Assembly (NCBI GenBank): GCA_937969415.1
Contig: CALBWK010000234.1
Coordinates: forward strand, 1-37,262
Direction of reading: 5' to 3'
Length of the DNA: 37,262 bases
Origin: an uncultured Saprospiraceae bacterium
Lineage (GTDB): Bacteria; Bacteroidota; Bacteroidia; Chitinophagales; Saprospiraceae
Under the pieces are notes generated by a model, which searched no databases, was not told where the DNA came from, and saw nothing but the letters and a program-made list of their open reading frames with translations. Position numbers and translations under genes: made by a program. Numbering within the stretch: position 1 is the first letter of the stretch; every line of letters starts with the position of its first letter. Positions 23,541-32,199 of the stretch are shown one piece after another.

Positions 23541-25073
23541 ATGAAAAGCGAACAAAAAATAAATATTACAGATTACTTTTTCGAAGCAGCAAAAAAGCAC
23601 CCTGAAAAAGTAGCTATAATAGAAGCAACTAAAAGTATATCCTACAACCAGCTAGCTCAAGAAGTAAAACATACGGCACAATATCTTGAAGAACGAGGCA
23701 TTCAATCTGGTGATAGAGTGATGGTCTTTGTACCGATGAGCATTGATCTATATAGAATTGTACTCGCCTTATTCTACATAGGGGCTACGGCTGTATTTTT
23801 GGATGAATGGGTGAGCCGAGATCGGCTAAAAACTTGTTGTAGGTTAGCAAACTGTAAGGGCTTCATCGGCACACCAAAAGCGCAATTACTTAGAATTATT
23901 ACTAAAGAAATAAGACAAATTCCCATTAATCTATCCATCAACGGTAGAGGTCAAGTTCAACATCCAGGACGGAGAGTAGACAAAGAGGCTTCTGCCTTAA
24001 TCACCTTTACGACTGGCAGTACTGGAATACCTAAAGCAGCAGATAGAACACATAGATTCTTGCAACAGCAGTTTAGAATATTGAAAGAAAAACTTCAATG
24101 TCAACCCAATGATGTGGGCATGCCTATACTACCGATAGTTCTATTTATCAACTTAGGAGTGGGTGCTACTTCTGTGATAGCTGACTACAATGCAAGAAAA
24201 CTCGAAGAAATGTCTTCAGCAAAAATAGTCAAACAACTCCTTTCTCATAAGGTAACCCAAATAACGGCCTCTCCTTATATTGTAAAAAGAATTGCCGAGC
24301 ATCTTCTAGAGAATAAAATAGCCTTACCACATCTCCGGCAAGTATTCACAGGTGGTGCGCCAGTATTTCCTAAGGAGGCAAAAACATATAAACGTGCTCT
24401 ACCCGATACTAAGGTGGAAATAATATATGGCTCTACAGAAGCTGAGCCCATCAGCAGTATAGCAGCCAAGGAACTATCTCAGCTAAATATGTCTAATGGC
24501 TTAGCCGTCGGGACAGTTCATCCTAAAACTACTCTAAGAATCCTCTCTATCGAAAGCAAACATCAACACGAGATCACTCCACAAGATTTCTATGATAAAG
24601 TTGTTAAGGAAGGCCAGATAGGAGAAATTGTCGTCTCAGGTGAGCACGTACTTAAAAAATACTTCAACAATTCAGAAGCCTTTCGCAAAAATAAAATTAT
24701 TGTCAACTCAAAGGTCTGGCACAGAACTGGTGACAGCGGCTATATCCAAGATGGGCAATTATTCTTAACAGGACGCTGTGCGCAGCTCATCAAAAAAGCA
24801 GGTGGCTACCTATCCCCTTTTGTCATAGAGAATCGGATTAAAGCTATAGGTGAGGGTAGAAAAATAGGCACAATATTGGAGCAAAAACGCAACCTTTATT
24901 TGGTTGTTGAAAAAGGCATTAACCCATCAGAACTCGAATCCCATTTTGAGGACCTAGAATATGACACTCTAGTACAAGTTGAAAGAATCCCTAGAGATCC
25001 GCGACACCACTCAAAAATTGATTACAACAAGCTCAAAGCACAATTACCGAACGGACTTGTCGCAGTCGACTAA
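23541..25073 (+). CDS. AMP-forming ligase, OleC-like
   Basis: A 510-residue adenylate-forming enzyme with all core motifs: TFTTGSTGIPKA (155-166), YGSTEAEP (296-303), RTGD (395-398) and the C-terminal catalytic lysine K492 in DPRHHSKIDYNKL. The N-terminal pattern (ALFYIGATAVFLD, FIGTPKAQLLR) and the DPRHxxKI end resemble OleC, the beta-lactone synthetase of bacterial olefin synthesis, and related 'fatty acid CoA ligase family' proteins. The partners OleA, OleB and OleD are not here, so it may instead activate a fatty or isoprenoid acid. It is the last gene of the operon. Its stop overlaps the stop of the convergent gene by 4 bp. Confidence 0.85.
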   Translation: MKSEQKINITDYFFEAAKKHPEKVAIIEATKSISYNQLAQEVKHTAQYLEERGIQSGDRVMVFVPMSIDLYRIVLALFYIGATAVFLDEWVSRDRLKTCCRLANCKGFIGTPKAQLLRIITKEIRQIPINLSINGRGQVQHPGRRVDKEASALITFTTGSTGIPKAADRTHRFLQQQFRILKEKLQCQPNDVGMPILPIVLFINLGVGATSVIADYNARKLEEMSSAKIVKQLLSHKVTQITASPYIVKRIAEHLLENKIALPHLRQVFTGGAPVFPKEAKTYKRALPDTKVEIIYGSTEAEPISSIAAKELSQLNMSNGLAVGTVHPKTTLRILSIESKHQHEITPQDFYDKVVKEGQIGEIVVSGEHVLKKYFNNSEAFRKNKIIVNSKVWHRTGDSGYIQDGQLFLTGRCAQLIKKAGGYLSPFVIENRIKAIGEGRKIGTILEQKRNLYLVVEKGINPSELESHFEDLEYDTLVQVERIPRDPRHHSKIDYNKLKAQLPNGLVAVD

Positions 25074-26254
25074 TCCAAAGTCCACTTCACGACATCCACC
25101 TCTCCACTAATGGTCTTATGGACTGGACACCTATCTGCTATCTCTTCTAATCTCTGAACCTGCTCTGTATCGAGGTTTCCTTCTACCTCAAGCGCTCTAT
25201 AGATTTTAAATACACCATCCTCTTGAGTAGAACGCAGGTGCACTTTCACCTCCTCCAGTGGCCACTTTTTTCTATCGGCATACATTCTTAAGGTCATTGC
25301 TGTACAAGTCCCTAGAGAAGATAGTAGTAAATCAAAAGGTCCAGGGCCTAAATTCTGTCCACCTAAATCAACAGGCTCATCTGCGACAAACGCGTGGTCC
25401 GTCGTGTAAACCTCCGTTGTAAATCCAGAACCTTGCAAGACAACTGTTACAGGAGCGACCAAAGCTATGTCTTTCTTATTCACTGCACTCTCATCCAACT
25501 TAAGATCCATATATCTAGAAGCCCAAGCGCTAATCACTTTTCCTACATACAGCGAATCGGACTTGTCAGAGAGCAAGTGGTCAGCGCCATCCAAAGAGAC
25601 AAAACTTTTAGGATGTTTAGCTTCCAGATAAATTTTAGAAGCATTATCAATCTCTACTATGCTATCCTGAGGAGAATGTAAGATGAGAAGTGCGACATCC
25701 AGTGCACTCAAAACAGATTTCGTATCTGCCCGCTGGATATCTTCGACAAATTGTTTTTTAACCAAGAAAGGTCGCCCTCCAATGTTGACATGAGCAGCTC
25801 CCGTTTTTTCTATCTCGTCTAATCGATGATCGAACATATGCTGCACGTGCCCAGGCCCAAACGGTGCACCAATAGTCGCCACCGCTTCTACAGAAGATAT
25901 CTTACCTGCAGCAAAAAGCACTGCTGCCCCACCCAAGGAATGTCCTATTAATAATTTTGGCGCAGCATAATTAGCTTCAAGAAAATTTGCAGCACTCAGC
26001 AGGTCCTCTACATTACTGCTGAAATTACTATCTGAAAAATCACCTGCACTATTACCCAAGCCAGTAAAATCAAATCTTAGAACAGCAATACCCTCTCCTT
26101 TCATTGCTCGAGATATATTCCTCACTGCAGAAAGACTCTTACTGCAAGTAAAGCAATGCGCAAAAATAGCGTAAGCTTTGACGACTCTACCTTTAGGAAT
26201 ATCCAAGGACGCAGCCAAGGTTATTCCCTCATTATTTTTAAATGATACTTTCAT
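25070..26254 (-). CDS. Alpha/beta hydrolase-OsmC fusion protein
   Basis: A 394-residue bifunctional protein. Residues about 1-250 are an alpha/beta hydrolase with nucleophile S106 in GHSLGG, an acid near HSPQDS and a histidine in DGADHLL. Residues about 265-394 are an OsmC/Ohr-type peroxide-reductase domain with the reactive cysteines in SLGTCTAMTLRMYA and DRCPVHKTI. This fusion is widespread in bacteria and probably acts in peroxide or organic-hydroperoxide defence, with the hydrolase substrate unknown. It converges with the seven-gene operon, sharing 4 bp at the stop codons, so no separate terminator fits between them. Confidence 0.92.
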   Translation of the reverse strand: MKVSFKNNEGITLAASLDIPKGRVVKAYAIFAHCFTCSKSLSAVRNISRAMKGEGIAVLRFDFTGLGNSAGDFSDSNFSSNVEDLLSAANFLEANYAAPKLLIGHSLGGAAVLFAAGKISSVEAVATIGAPFGPGHVQHMFDHRLDEIEKTGAAHVNIGGRPFLVKKQFVEDIQRADTKSVLSALDVALLILHSPQDSIVEIDNASKIYLEAKHPKSFVSLDGADHLLSDKSDSLYVGKVISAWASRYMDLKLDESAVNKKDIALVAPVTVVLQGSGFTTEVYTTDHAFVADEPVDLGGQNLGPGPFDLLLSSLGTCTAMTLRMYADRKKWPLEEVKVHLRSTQEDGVFKIYRALEVEGNLDTEQVQRLEEIADRCPVHKTISGEVDVVKWTLD

Positions 26255-26640
26255 ATATGGAATACAATGTGGAGGCCATAGCGTTCATTTTCGTAACACT
26301 ATAAAGCCAAAATAGTCTGTTGGGGACAAATTACAGAATTATCCTTTCCAAAAGGCCTCCTAAAGCAAGTCAAGTAAATCATATAGAACCTATTAATACG
26401 ATCTGACAAATTTTCAGAGTTGCTTAGAATTTAGTACAAAAGCAACAATCATAATAAAACTGATCTACAGACAATAAATTAACCTGCTAGCAAAATACTT
26501 ATAAAGCCCCGAAAAATCACTAGAATCACTATCATCGCTCCATTCAGAATAGTGTTAAATATTGATGTAATTGGGCCCCAATACTTAGGCATAATAAGTA
26601 TTTCAAAGAGAATATATATATTACAACAAGTTCAATACCT
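26255..26640. other. Intergenic region without a visible gene
   Basis: This 386-bp AT-rich stretch lies between divergent genes. I see no coding sequence, tRNA or strong hairpin. The promoters for the OsmC fusion (minus) and the PAS fragment (plus) should be here. Confidence 0.5.
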
Positions 26641-26895
26641 ATGTCAAAATATCCTAAGAAATTCACTGAGAATATTCTAAATGGTTGCTCTACAGCAATC
26701 TTTGTGAAAGATTCCAACCTAAATTTCACATATATCAATAAAGCATTTACTGAATTGACAGGCCTTGAGGATAGTCAAATATTAGGCAAGAATGATTATG
26801 ATTTTTTTCCTACTGCTCAAGCTGACATTTTTAAGGCAATTGATTTATCTGTTCTTGAATCTGGTATTGAGAGATTCTTCAAAAAACTCGACTGA
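26641..26895 (+). pseudogene. Truncated PAS-domain gene
   Basis: The 84-residue reading frame starts as a normal PAS sensor domain: ILNGCSTAIFVKDSNLNFTY, INKAFTELTGLEDSQILGKN and DYDFFPTAQADIF. It keeps the pattern to about residue 77 (LESGIE), then ends in RFFKKLD and a stop, before the PAS core is complete and without any kinase, cyclase or other output domain. Its last 51 bases overlap the convergent lipoprotein gene. I read it as the 5' remnant of a larger sensor gene, broken near 26872. A functional lone PAS fragment is less likely. Confidence 0.65.
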
Positions 26896-27327
26896 TATTC
26901 CTTTGTCAGTTTTCAAGGTGAACGCTTCTTCAGCATAGATGTCTATCTCGTCGACTTTATCTATCAGAAATGATTGCTGTTGAGATTCTCCCTCTTCTAA
27001 ATTTACAGGCCTATACACTGGTGCATGACTTGGAGCATGCACACGAACTACTGTAGACTCTTCACCAAAAAACTGGTCATCGAAAGTGTAACTACCTTGA
27101 TCATCAGTCAATACTGTAGCCAGTACCTGACCTTCCAAGAGCAGATCTACATGTATCCCAGGCAAATTCTCGCCTTCTTCCTTTCCAGTGACTGTACCTG
27201 TAAGATTTCCCTCAACAACTACCACAGGATCTGGAATATCCATATCTATGATAATTTCATCTGACTCTTCTGAGCAGGAGGCCAGTACCAACATTATAGC
27301 CGTGCTTATCCAAATTAATTGTTTCAT
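26845..27327 (-). pseudogene. Lipoprotein with carboxypeptidase-regulatory-like domain, truncated 3' end
   Basis: The 160-residue product has a lipoprotein signal (LVLASCSEE, lipid-modified C18), an acidic stretch, then a carboxypeptidase-regulatory-like beta-sandwich: GNLTGTVTGKEEGENLPGIH, ATVLTDDQGSYTFDDQFFGE, STVVRVHAPSHAPVY. The sequence after this domain (FTLKTDKGISVEF) looks like the beginning of another domain found in longer relatives, but it stops a dozen residues later (ending TRFKNR). The break falls at about 26881-26886, next to the break in the facing PAS gene. The product may still be exported as a short lipoprotein. Confidence 0.6.
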
Positions 27328-27965
27328 TTTATTTTTTTATTGTTGAATAATGAATCTAAAGTGTAGAACTACACCTATAGAACAACTCCTAATGAGAAAG
27401 CGTGGCAACCCCGAGGTATAAAAAATTATAAGCATCTTAAGACGAGCAGGATCAGAAGTAGATCTAAAAGGGAATCAATCCCCATAGTAGTCGAGCTCTT
27501 TACCTACTCAGTAGTCTTGCCACTAAGCTGCATCATTTGCTCGTCCTAACGAAAACCACCATTCGTAGATCCAGTCTCTAAGTTTTCCACACTCCTTGCA
27601 TATCTCATCGCCATCTTGCATATTTGCCTGATATATCGGCAATATTATGTCGGAAATATCAACATCTTCTGTCCGAAAGGATTAGAAGTCCAAATTTTAT
27701 AAGGCAGGTGTACTAACGTGCAATCAGTACAAGGTGACCAAGTACCAACCAGAGAAAGTACTCGCAAGAGTGCGAAGACTGGTCAATACTCGAGCACCTA
27801 ACCACTAGGCACTAGGTTACCCGACCCAACTATGAACTATGAACTAAAAAACTATGCACTAAAAAAATCTATGCTCTATTATCTGTTCTCTATTATCTAA
27901 AAGACTAAGCACTACCTAACTATGAACTATGCACTATTCACTAGAAAAACTATGAACTAAAAAAT
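27328..27965. other. Gene-free region upstream of the DnaE-like gene
   Basis: These 638 bp have no credible gene on either strand. The last 140 bases are a short-period repeat array (listed separately) that runs up to the TTG start of the polymerase gene. The rest shows no recognised element. Confidence 0.55.
27828..27965 (+). repeat. AACTATG short-period repeat array
   Basis: Copies of AACTATGAACT or AACTATGCACT occur near 27828, 27835, 27850, 27918, 27925 and 27949, mixed with CTATTATCT-type segments and A-runs. The basic period is 7 bases (AACTATG) where copies are adjacent. It ends immediately before the TTG start codon at 27966. There are no constant-length spacers, so it is not CRISPR. 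Confidence 0.6.
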
Positions 27966-30953
27966 TTGCACCTAAACTGTCACACATATTATTCCTTTAA
28001 GTACGGGACACTATCCCCCGACCAGCTCGTCACCGCCGCCCACGAGCAAGGCCTCACTACACTAGTACTGACCGACATCAACAACAGCTCTTGCAGCTAC
28101 CAGTTTATCAGCGCCTGCAGACAGCGAGGGATCAAGCCTATACTCGGTATGGAATTCAGAACGGTACAAAAGAATACAACCGAAGAAGCCCCCATCACAG
28201 TCTTCAGCATCAAAGACTCCAAGTTTGCCTATGTCGCTATCGCCCAAAACAAAGAGGGCTGGAGAGAAATAAATGAATGGCTCACCCGACACTCACTCGC
28301 CAACGAGCCCGTCCCGCCTATCGCTCCAGATTTCCAGCACGCTTATGTCATCTATCGCAAGCTACCCAAGCCCATCGCCGAGCTCCGCGACAACGAGTAC
28401 ATCGGTGTGCGACCGGGAGAAGTCAACCACCTTTTTACTTCCTATCTCAAAGAACATCAAGAAAAACTTGTCGTCTTTGCACCGATCACTTTTCTCGGTG
28501 ATACGGGATACAAAACCCATAAGCTCCTCCGCTGTATCGATCTCAATATTGTCCTCGGTAAGCTAGACAACAAGCACTGCGCTAAAGCCTCGGAACGTAT
28601 CTATACACCACACGAAATCGAGCAACTCTTTCTCCCTTACCCAAGTATCTTAGAGAATACACAGAGACTCCTAGACAACTGTGTCGTAGAGATGCACGAC
28701 ACCCCGCTCAACAATCGACAGACCTTTACTGGCTCGCGAGATGGTGATATGAAACTCCTCACCAAGCTGGCCACAAGCGGTTGCCTACGACGTTACGGCG
28801 CCCGTAATCGCAAAGCTATAGAGCGGACAGAGAAGGAACTTGGCGTCATAGAAAAACTAGGCTTTGCCGCTTACTTTCTCATTACCTGGGATATCATCAG
28901 GTATGCGACGACGGTAGGCTATCATCACGTAGGCAGAGGTAGCGGGGCCAACTCTATCGTCGCCTATAATATCGACATCACAGATGTGGACCCTATGGAT
29001 CTAGACCTCTACTTTGAGCGCTTTATCAACCCTCATCGGACTTCACCACCAGACTTTGACATCGACTTCTCTTGGGATGAACGCGATGATGTCACAGATT
29101 ATATTTTTAAGCGGTACGGCAAGGAGCATACAGCACTACTCGCGACTTATAATACCTTTAAGGGGAAGTCTATCATCCGAGAACTCGGCAAGGTAATGGG
29201 TCTGCCTAAGAACGACATCGACCTCATCGTCAACGAACCCCACGCTACAGAAAAGCATCATCCCTTTGCCAAGCACATATTTAAGTACGGTAAGCTCATA
29301 GAAGGATTTCCCAATCACTTATCGATCCACGCGGGTGGCATTCTTATCAGCGAAGAGCCGCTCAATTATCATACGGCCTTACAGATGATGCCTAAGGGAT
29401 TTGCCATCACCCACTTTGATATGTACGGCGCCGAAGATCTCAATTTTCATAAGTATGATATCCTCTCGCAGCGTGGCCTTGGACACATCAAGGACGCCGT
29501 CACACTTATCGCCGAGAACCAAGGCAGAGCTGTAGACATCCATAAAGTCGAAGACATCAAGCAAGACCTCAAAGTCCGCAAGCAACTCAAATCTGGAAAG
29601 TGCATTGGCTGCTTCTACATCGAGTCGCCAGCGATGCGTGGCCTCCTCAGCAAGTTACGTTGCGACAACTACACCTCTCTTGTCGCCGCCAGTTCCATTA
29701 TACGACCGGGGGTAGCCAAGTCGGGAATGATGAGAGAATACATCCATCGCTTTCATAATCCAGAATCGTTTACCTATATCCATCCTATCTTTGAGGAGCA
29801 TCTGGGTGAGACCTATGGCGTGATGGTCTACCAAGAAGATGTAATGAAAATTGTGCACCACTTTGCGGGATTGGATCTCGATGAGTCCGATGTACTGCGG
29901 CGGATTATGTCAGGGAAGAAAAAGTCTTCTGATACTTTCTATGAACTGCAAGAAAAATATTTTCGCAATTGCCAAAAGAGAGGCTACCCTAAGGCACTAG
30001 CTCTAGAGGTGTGGCGACAAGTGGAGAGCTTTAGTGGATACTCTTTCTGCAAGGCGCACTCGGCGAGCTTTGCCGTGGAGAGTTTTCAAAGTCTTTACCT
30101 GAAGACTTATTTTCCTAAAGAATTTATGGTGGCCGTCATCAATAACTTTGGTGGGTTCTACTCTACAGAAGTCTATGTCCACGAGGCGCGGATGTGCGGC
30201 GCCAATATCGAGGCACCCTGCATCAATCACAGCACCTATCTCACGACCATCTATGGTGATGATATCTACATCGGCTTCTGTCATATCAGCGCCCTAGAAA
30301 AAAAAGTAGCTCAGCGCATCATCCACGACAGAGAGGACAATGGCCACTATACCAATATGGAAGAATTTGTCAGTAGGGTCGACATCAGTAAAGATCAACT
30401 CGAGCTGCTTATCAGAATCGGCGCTTTTAGATTTACAGGAATGAACAAGTATGCGCTAATGTGGGAAAAGAATGCTGTCCACAACCCCCAAGTCAAACAC
30501 AATGGTAGCGGGCAGCTCTTCGGTATGGAATCTGAAGATTACGAACTCCCTGTGCTAGAGGAGACCGATTATGAGCAAGCCTTTGACGAGATAGAGCTCC
30601 TCGGCTTTCCGCTATGTTCGCCCTTCTCACTGCTACAGACAGACTTTCGTGGAGACCTTCAAGTCAAGAGCTTAGCTCAAAGCATCGGTCGCCATGTGCG
30701 GATGGTCGGGTACTTTATTGCCAGGAAAAATGTAACAACATCCAATCGTAAGCTGATGAATTTCGGGACGTGGATAGATAGCGAGGGATACTTTTTTGAT
30801 ACGACACATTTTCCACCCAGCCTCGCCCGCTCTCCTTTTAGAGGTAAAGGTTGTTATCTCCTCACTGGAAAGGTTGTGGAAGACTTTGGTTTTCCGAGTA
30901 TGGAGGTTGACAAGATGGAAAAGCTACCATATGTGATGGATGAGCGCTACTAG
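27966..30953 (+). CDS. DNA polymerase III alpha subunit (DnaE family, short form)
   Basis: A 995-residue C-family DNA polymerase. The N-terminal PHP domain begins LNCHTYYSFKYGTLSPDQL. The palm has HVGRGSGANSIVAYNIDITD and the catalytic PDFDIDF with D363 and D365. A helix-hairpin-helix region and an OB-fold-like end (about 900-980) follow. It is shorter than replicative DnaE (about 1160 residues in E. coli) and resembles the DnaE2-like translesion group; no imuA or imuB gene is adjacent. The only plausible start is TTG at 27966, since an in-frame TAG lies at 27942 with no ATG between, and the N-terminus aligns with relatives there. Codons look more C-rich at third positions than in neighbouring genes. 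Confidence 0.9.
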   Translation: MHLNCHTYYSFKYGTLSPDQLVTAAHEQGLTTLVLTDINNSSCSYQFISACRQRGIKPILGMEFRTVQKNTTEEAPITVFSIKDSKFAYVAIAQNKEGWREINEWLTRHSLANEPVPPIAPDFQHAYVIYRKLPKPIAELRDNEYIGVRPGEVNHLFTSYLKEHQEKLVVFAPITFLGDTGYKTHKLLRCIDLNIVLGKLDNKHCAKASERIYTPHEIEQLFLPYPSILENTQRLLDNCVVEMHDTPLNNRQTFTGSRDGDMKLLTKLATSGCLRRYGARNRKAIERTEKELGVIEKLGFAAYFLITWDIIRYATTVGYHHVGRGSGANSIVAYNIDITDVDPMDLDLYFERFINPHRTSPPDFDIDFSWDERDDVTDYIFKRYGKEHTALLATYNTFKGKSIIRELGKVMGLPKNDIDLIVNEPHATEKHHPFAKHIFKYGKLIEGFPNHLSIHAGGILISEEPLNYHTALQMMPKGFAITHFDMYGAEDLNFHKYDILSQRGLGHIKDAVTLIAENQGRAVDIHKVEDIKQDLKVRKQLKSGKCIGCFYIESPAMRGLLSKLRCDNYTSLVAASSIIRPGVAKSGMMREYIHRFHNPESFTYIHPIFEEHLGETYGVMVYQEDVMKIVHHFAGLDLDESDVLRRIMSGKKKSSDTFYELQEKYFRNCQKRGYPKALALEVWRQVESFSGYSFCKAHSASFAVESFQSLYLKTYFPKEFMVAVINNFGGFYSTEVYVHEARMCGANIEAPCINHSTYLTTIYGDDIYIGFCHISALEKKVAQRIIHDREDNGHYTNMEEFVSRVDISKDQLELLIRIGAFRFTGMNKYALMWEKNAVHNPQVKHNGSGQLFGMESEDYELPVLEETDYEQAFDEIELLGFPLCSPFSLLQTDFRGDLQVKSLAQSIGRHVRMVGYFIARKNVTTSNRKLMNFGTWIDSEGYFFDTTHFPPSLARSPFRGKGCYLLTGKVVEDFGFPSMEVDKMEKLPYVMDERY

Positions 30954-31111
30954 TCGGTAGTGAGTGGATAGCGACCGACAGTGATATCTTGCATTGCGGT
31001 TAAACTTGCTGTATCTATGTCATTTCTAAATAAAAGTCTATCTTAGAATATATTGCCGACTGAATATTCCTATCTAGTATAAATTCCCTTTTTACATATA
31101 ATTTAACACCT

Positions 31112-31330
31112 ATGAAAAATAGTATTAAAGTACTAGGCCTACTTATAATGTTCTTAACAGCCTGTACTGACAAAAAATCTCAAACATCCAATGTAAGTGA
31201 GACCTCAAAAGTCGAACCTGATCAGTTACAGGAAATGGAAACTTTAACAAATGAAATGGAAGAAACTACTCTAAAAATAGAAGAAAAGGCAGACGAACTC
31301 GATGCTTTATTGGAGGAGCTTGACAATTGA
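31112..31330 (+). CDS. Small lipoprotein with coiled-coil tail
   Basis: A 72-residue exported lipoprotein with the signal and lipobox FLTAC (C18). A polar Ser/Thr linker follows, then an acidic heptad-like helix (about 40-72) rich in Glu, Leu and Met that could form a coiled coil. I recognise no family. It is followed 55 bp later by another secreted protein gene on the same strand, possibly in the same transcript. Confidence 0.65.
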   Translation: MKNSIKVLGLLIMFLTACTDKKSQTSNVSETSKVEPDQLQEMETLTNEMEETTLKIEEKADELDALLEELDN

Positions 31331-31385
31331 TCTCTGGAATTCGTTTTATAGCTGTCAACAGATTTAATAATTTAAAAAGAAAAAA

Positions 31386-32129
31386 ATGTTACGGATCACA
31401 CAAACAATACGTAGAATATTCCCACTTATTATAGCACTTGTCCTATTCTCGTTGACTGAGGGTACTGCTCAAGGGAAGAGCCAAGGGAAGGCAAAAGGTA
31501 AGGACAAATCAGAGCAAGCTACATCAAAGGCAAAAAAACATGCTGACGATACTCAAGAGACTCTCGATGAACAGACCGAAGAATTACTAGAATCAGAAGA
31601 TAGAGTGAACCAAAAAGGTAAAGAAAAAGGAAAAGACAAAGGAAAAGACAAAGGAAACAAAGGTAAAGACAGAGCTAAGTCAGATAACGAAAATAAAGGC
31701 AAAAAAAACAAGTCGCGTGAGGATGAAGATGATGAAGATGAGGATGATGATGATGATGAGAATGACGAAAAAGCCAAAGGCAAGAAGGATAAATCTGACA
31801 AATCTAAGGGCAAAGCCTTTGGTAAGAACAAAGGCGATCTAAAAGGAAAAGCCTTTGGTCAAGAACGTGCAGCACAAGCTAAAGCCAATCAGAAGGAAAA
31901 GAAAGCCAAAATGGAGCAAAGCATCGAAAAGAACGGTGCTAAAGCTGAGCAGGCCAAAGAGCGGATAGCGGCTGCCAAAGCCAAAGCCGAGGAAGCTAGA
32001 AAAAATGGTGAGATTTCGCAAGAGGCCTATGATAAGCGTATGGATAAAATCCAGAAAGCTGAAGAATTGACAAAAGAATTGGAATCTGAGATTTCGAAGG
32101 GAAAAGCTAAAGCTAGGAAGGCCATATAG
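31386..32129 (+). CDS. Secreted lysine/acid-rich low-complexity protein
   Basis: A 247-residue exported protein (signal peptide about 1-29, ending EGTAQ). The mature part is almost entirely charged: KGK/KDKGK repeats (about 30-110), an acidic run near residues 115-127 (EDEDDEDEDDDDDEND), two KGKAFG copies (about 140-158) and a long helical, Lys/Glu/Ala-rich tail. No enzymatic motif is visible. Polycation-polyanion architecture suggests binding to polymers or minerals, or a structural role in the envelope, but that is a guess. A terminator follows at 32152. Confidence 0.7.
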   Translation: MLRITQTIRRIFPLIIALVLFSLTEGTAQGKSQGKAKGKDKSEQATSKAKKHADDTQETLDEQTEELLESEDRVNQKGKEKGKDKGKDKGNKGKDRAKSDNENKGKKNKSREDEDDEDEDDDDDENDEKAKGKKDKSDKSKGKAFGKNKGDLKGKAFGQERAAQAKANQKEKKAKMEQSIEKNGAKAEQAKERIAAAKAKAEEARKNGEISQEAYDKRMDKIQKAEELTKELESEISKGKAKARKAI

Positions 32130-32151
32130 AGACCATCGAATAAACGAAAAG

Positions 32152-32186
32152 AGGGCGGCCTTATGAATAAGTGCCGCCCTTTCTTA
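32152..32186 (+). terminator. Terminator between convergent genes
   Basis: AGGGCGGC (32152-32159) pairs perfectly with GCCGCCCT (32173-32180) around a 13-base loop, followed by TTCTTATT. It lies between the lysine-rich protein gene and the convergent subtilase. The T-rich tail favours the plus strand; the opposite side (TCTTTTCG) could work weakly on the minus strand. Confidence 0.8.
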
Positions 32187-32199
32187 TTGAAATTTAATT

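Noticed and set aside
27828-27965. Possible CRISPR array
   Set aside because: The repeats are 7-11 bases, degenerate and partly contiguous, with no spacers of constant length and no cas genes nearby.
31553-31831. Minus-strand serine/leucine-rich reading frame
   Set aside because: It is the antisense of the lysine/acid-rich secreted protein; its composition follows from the codons of that gene.
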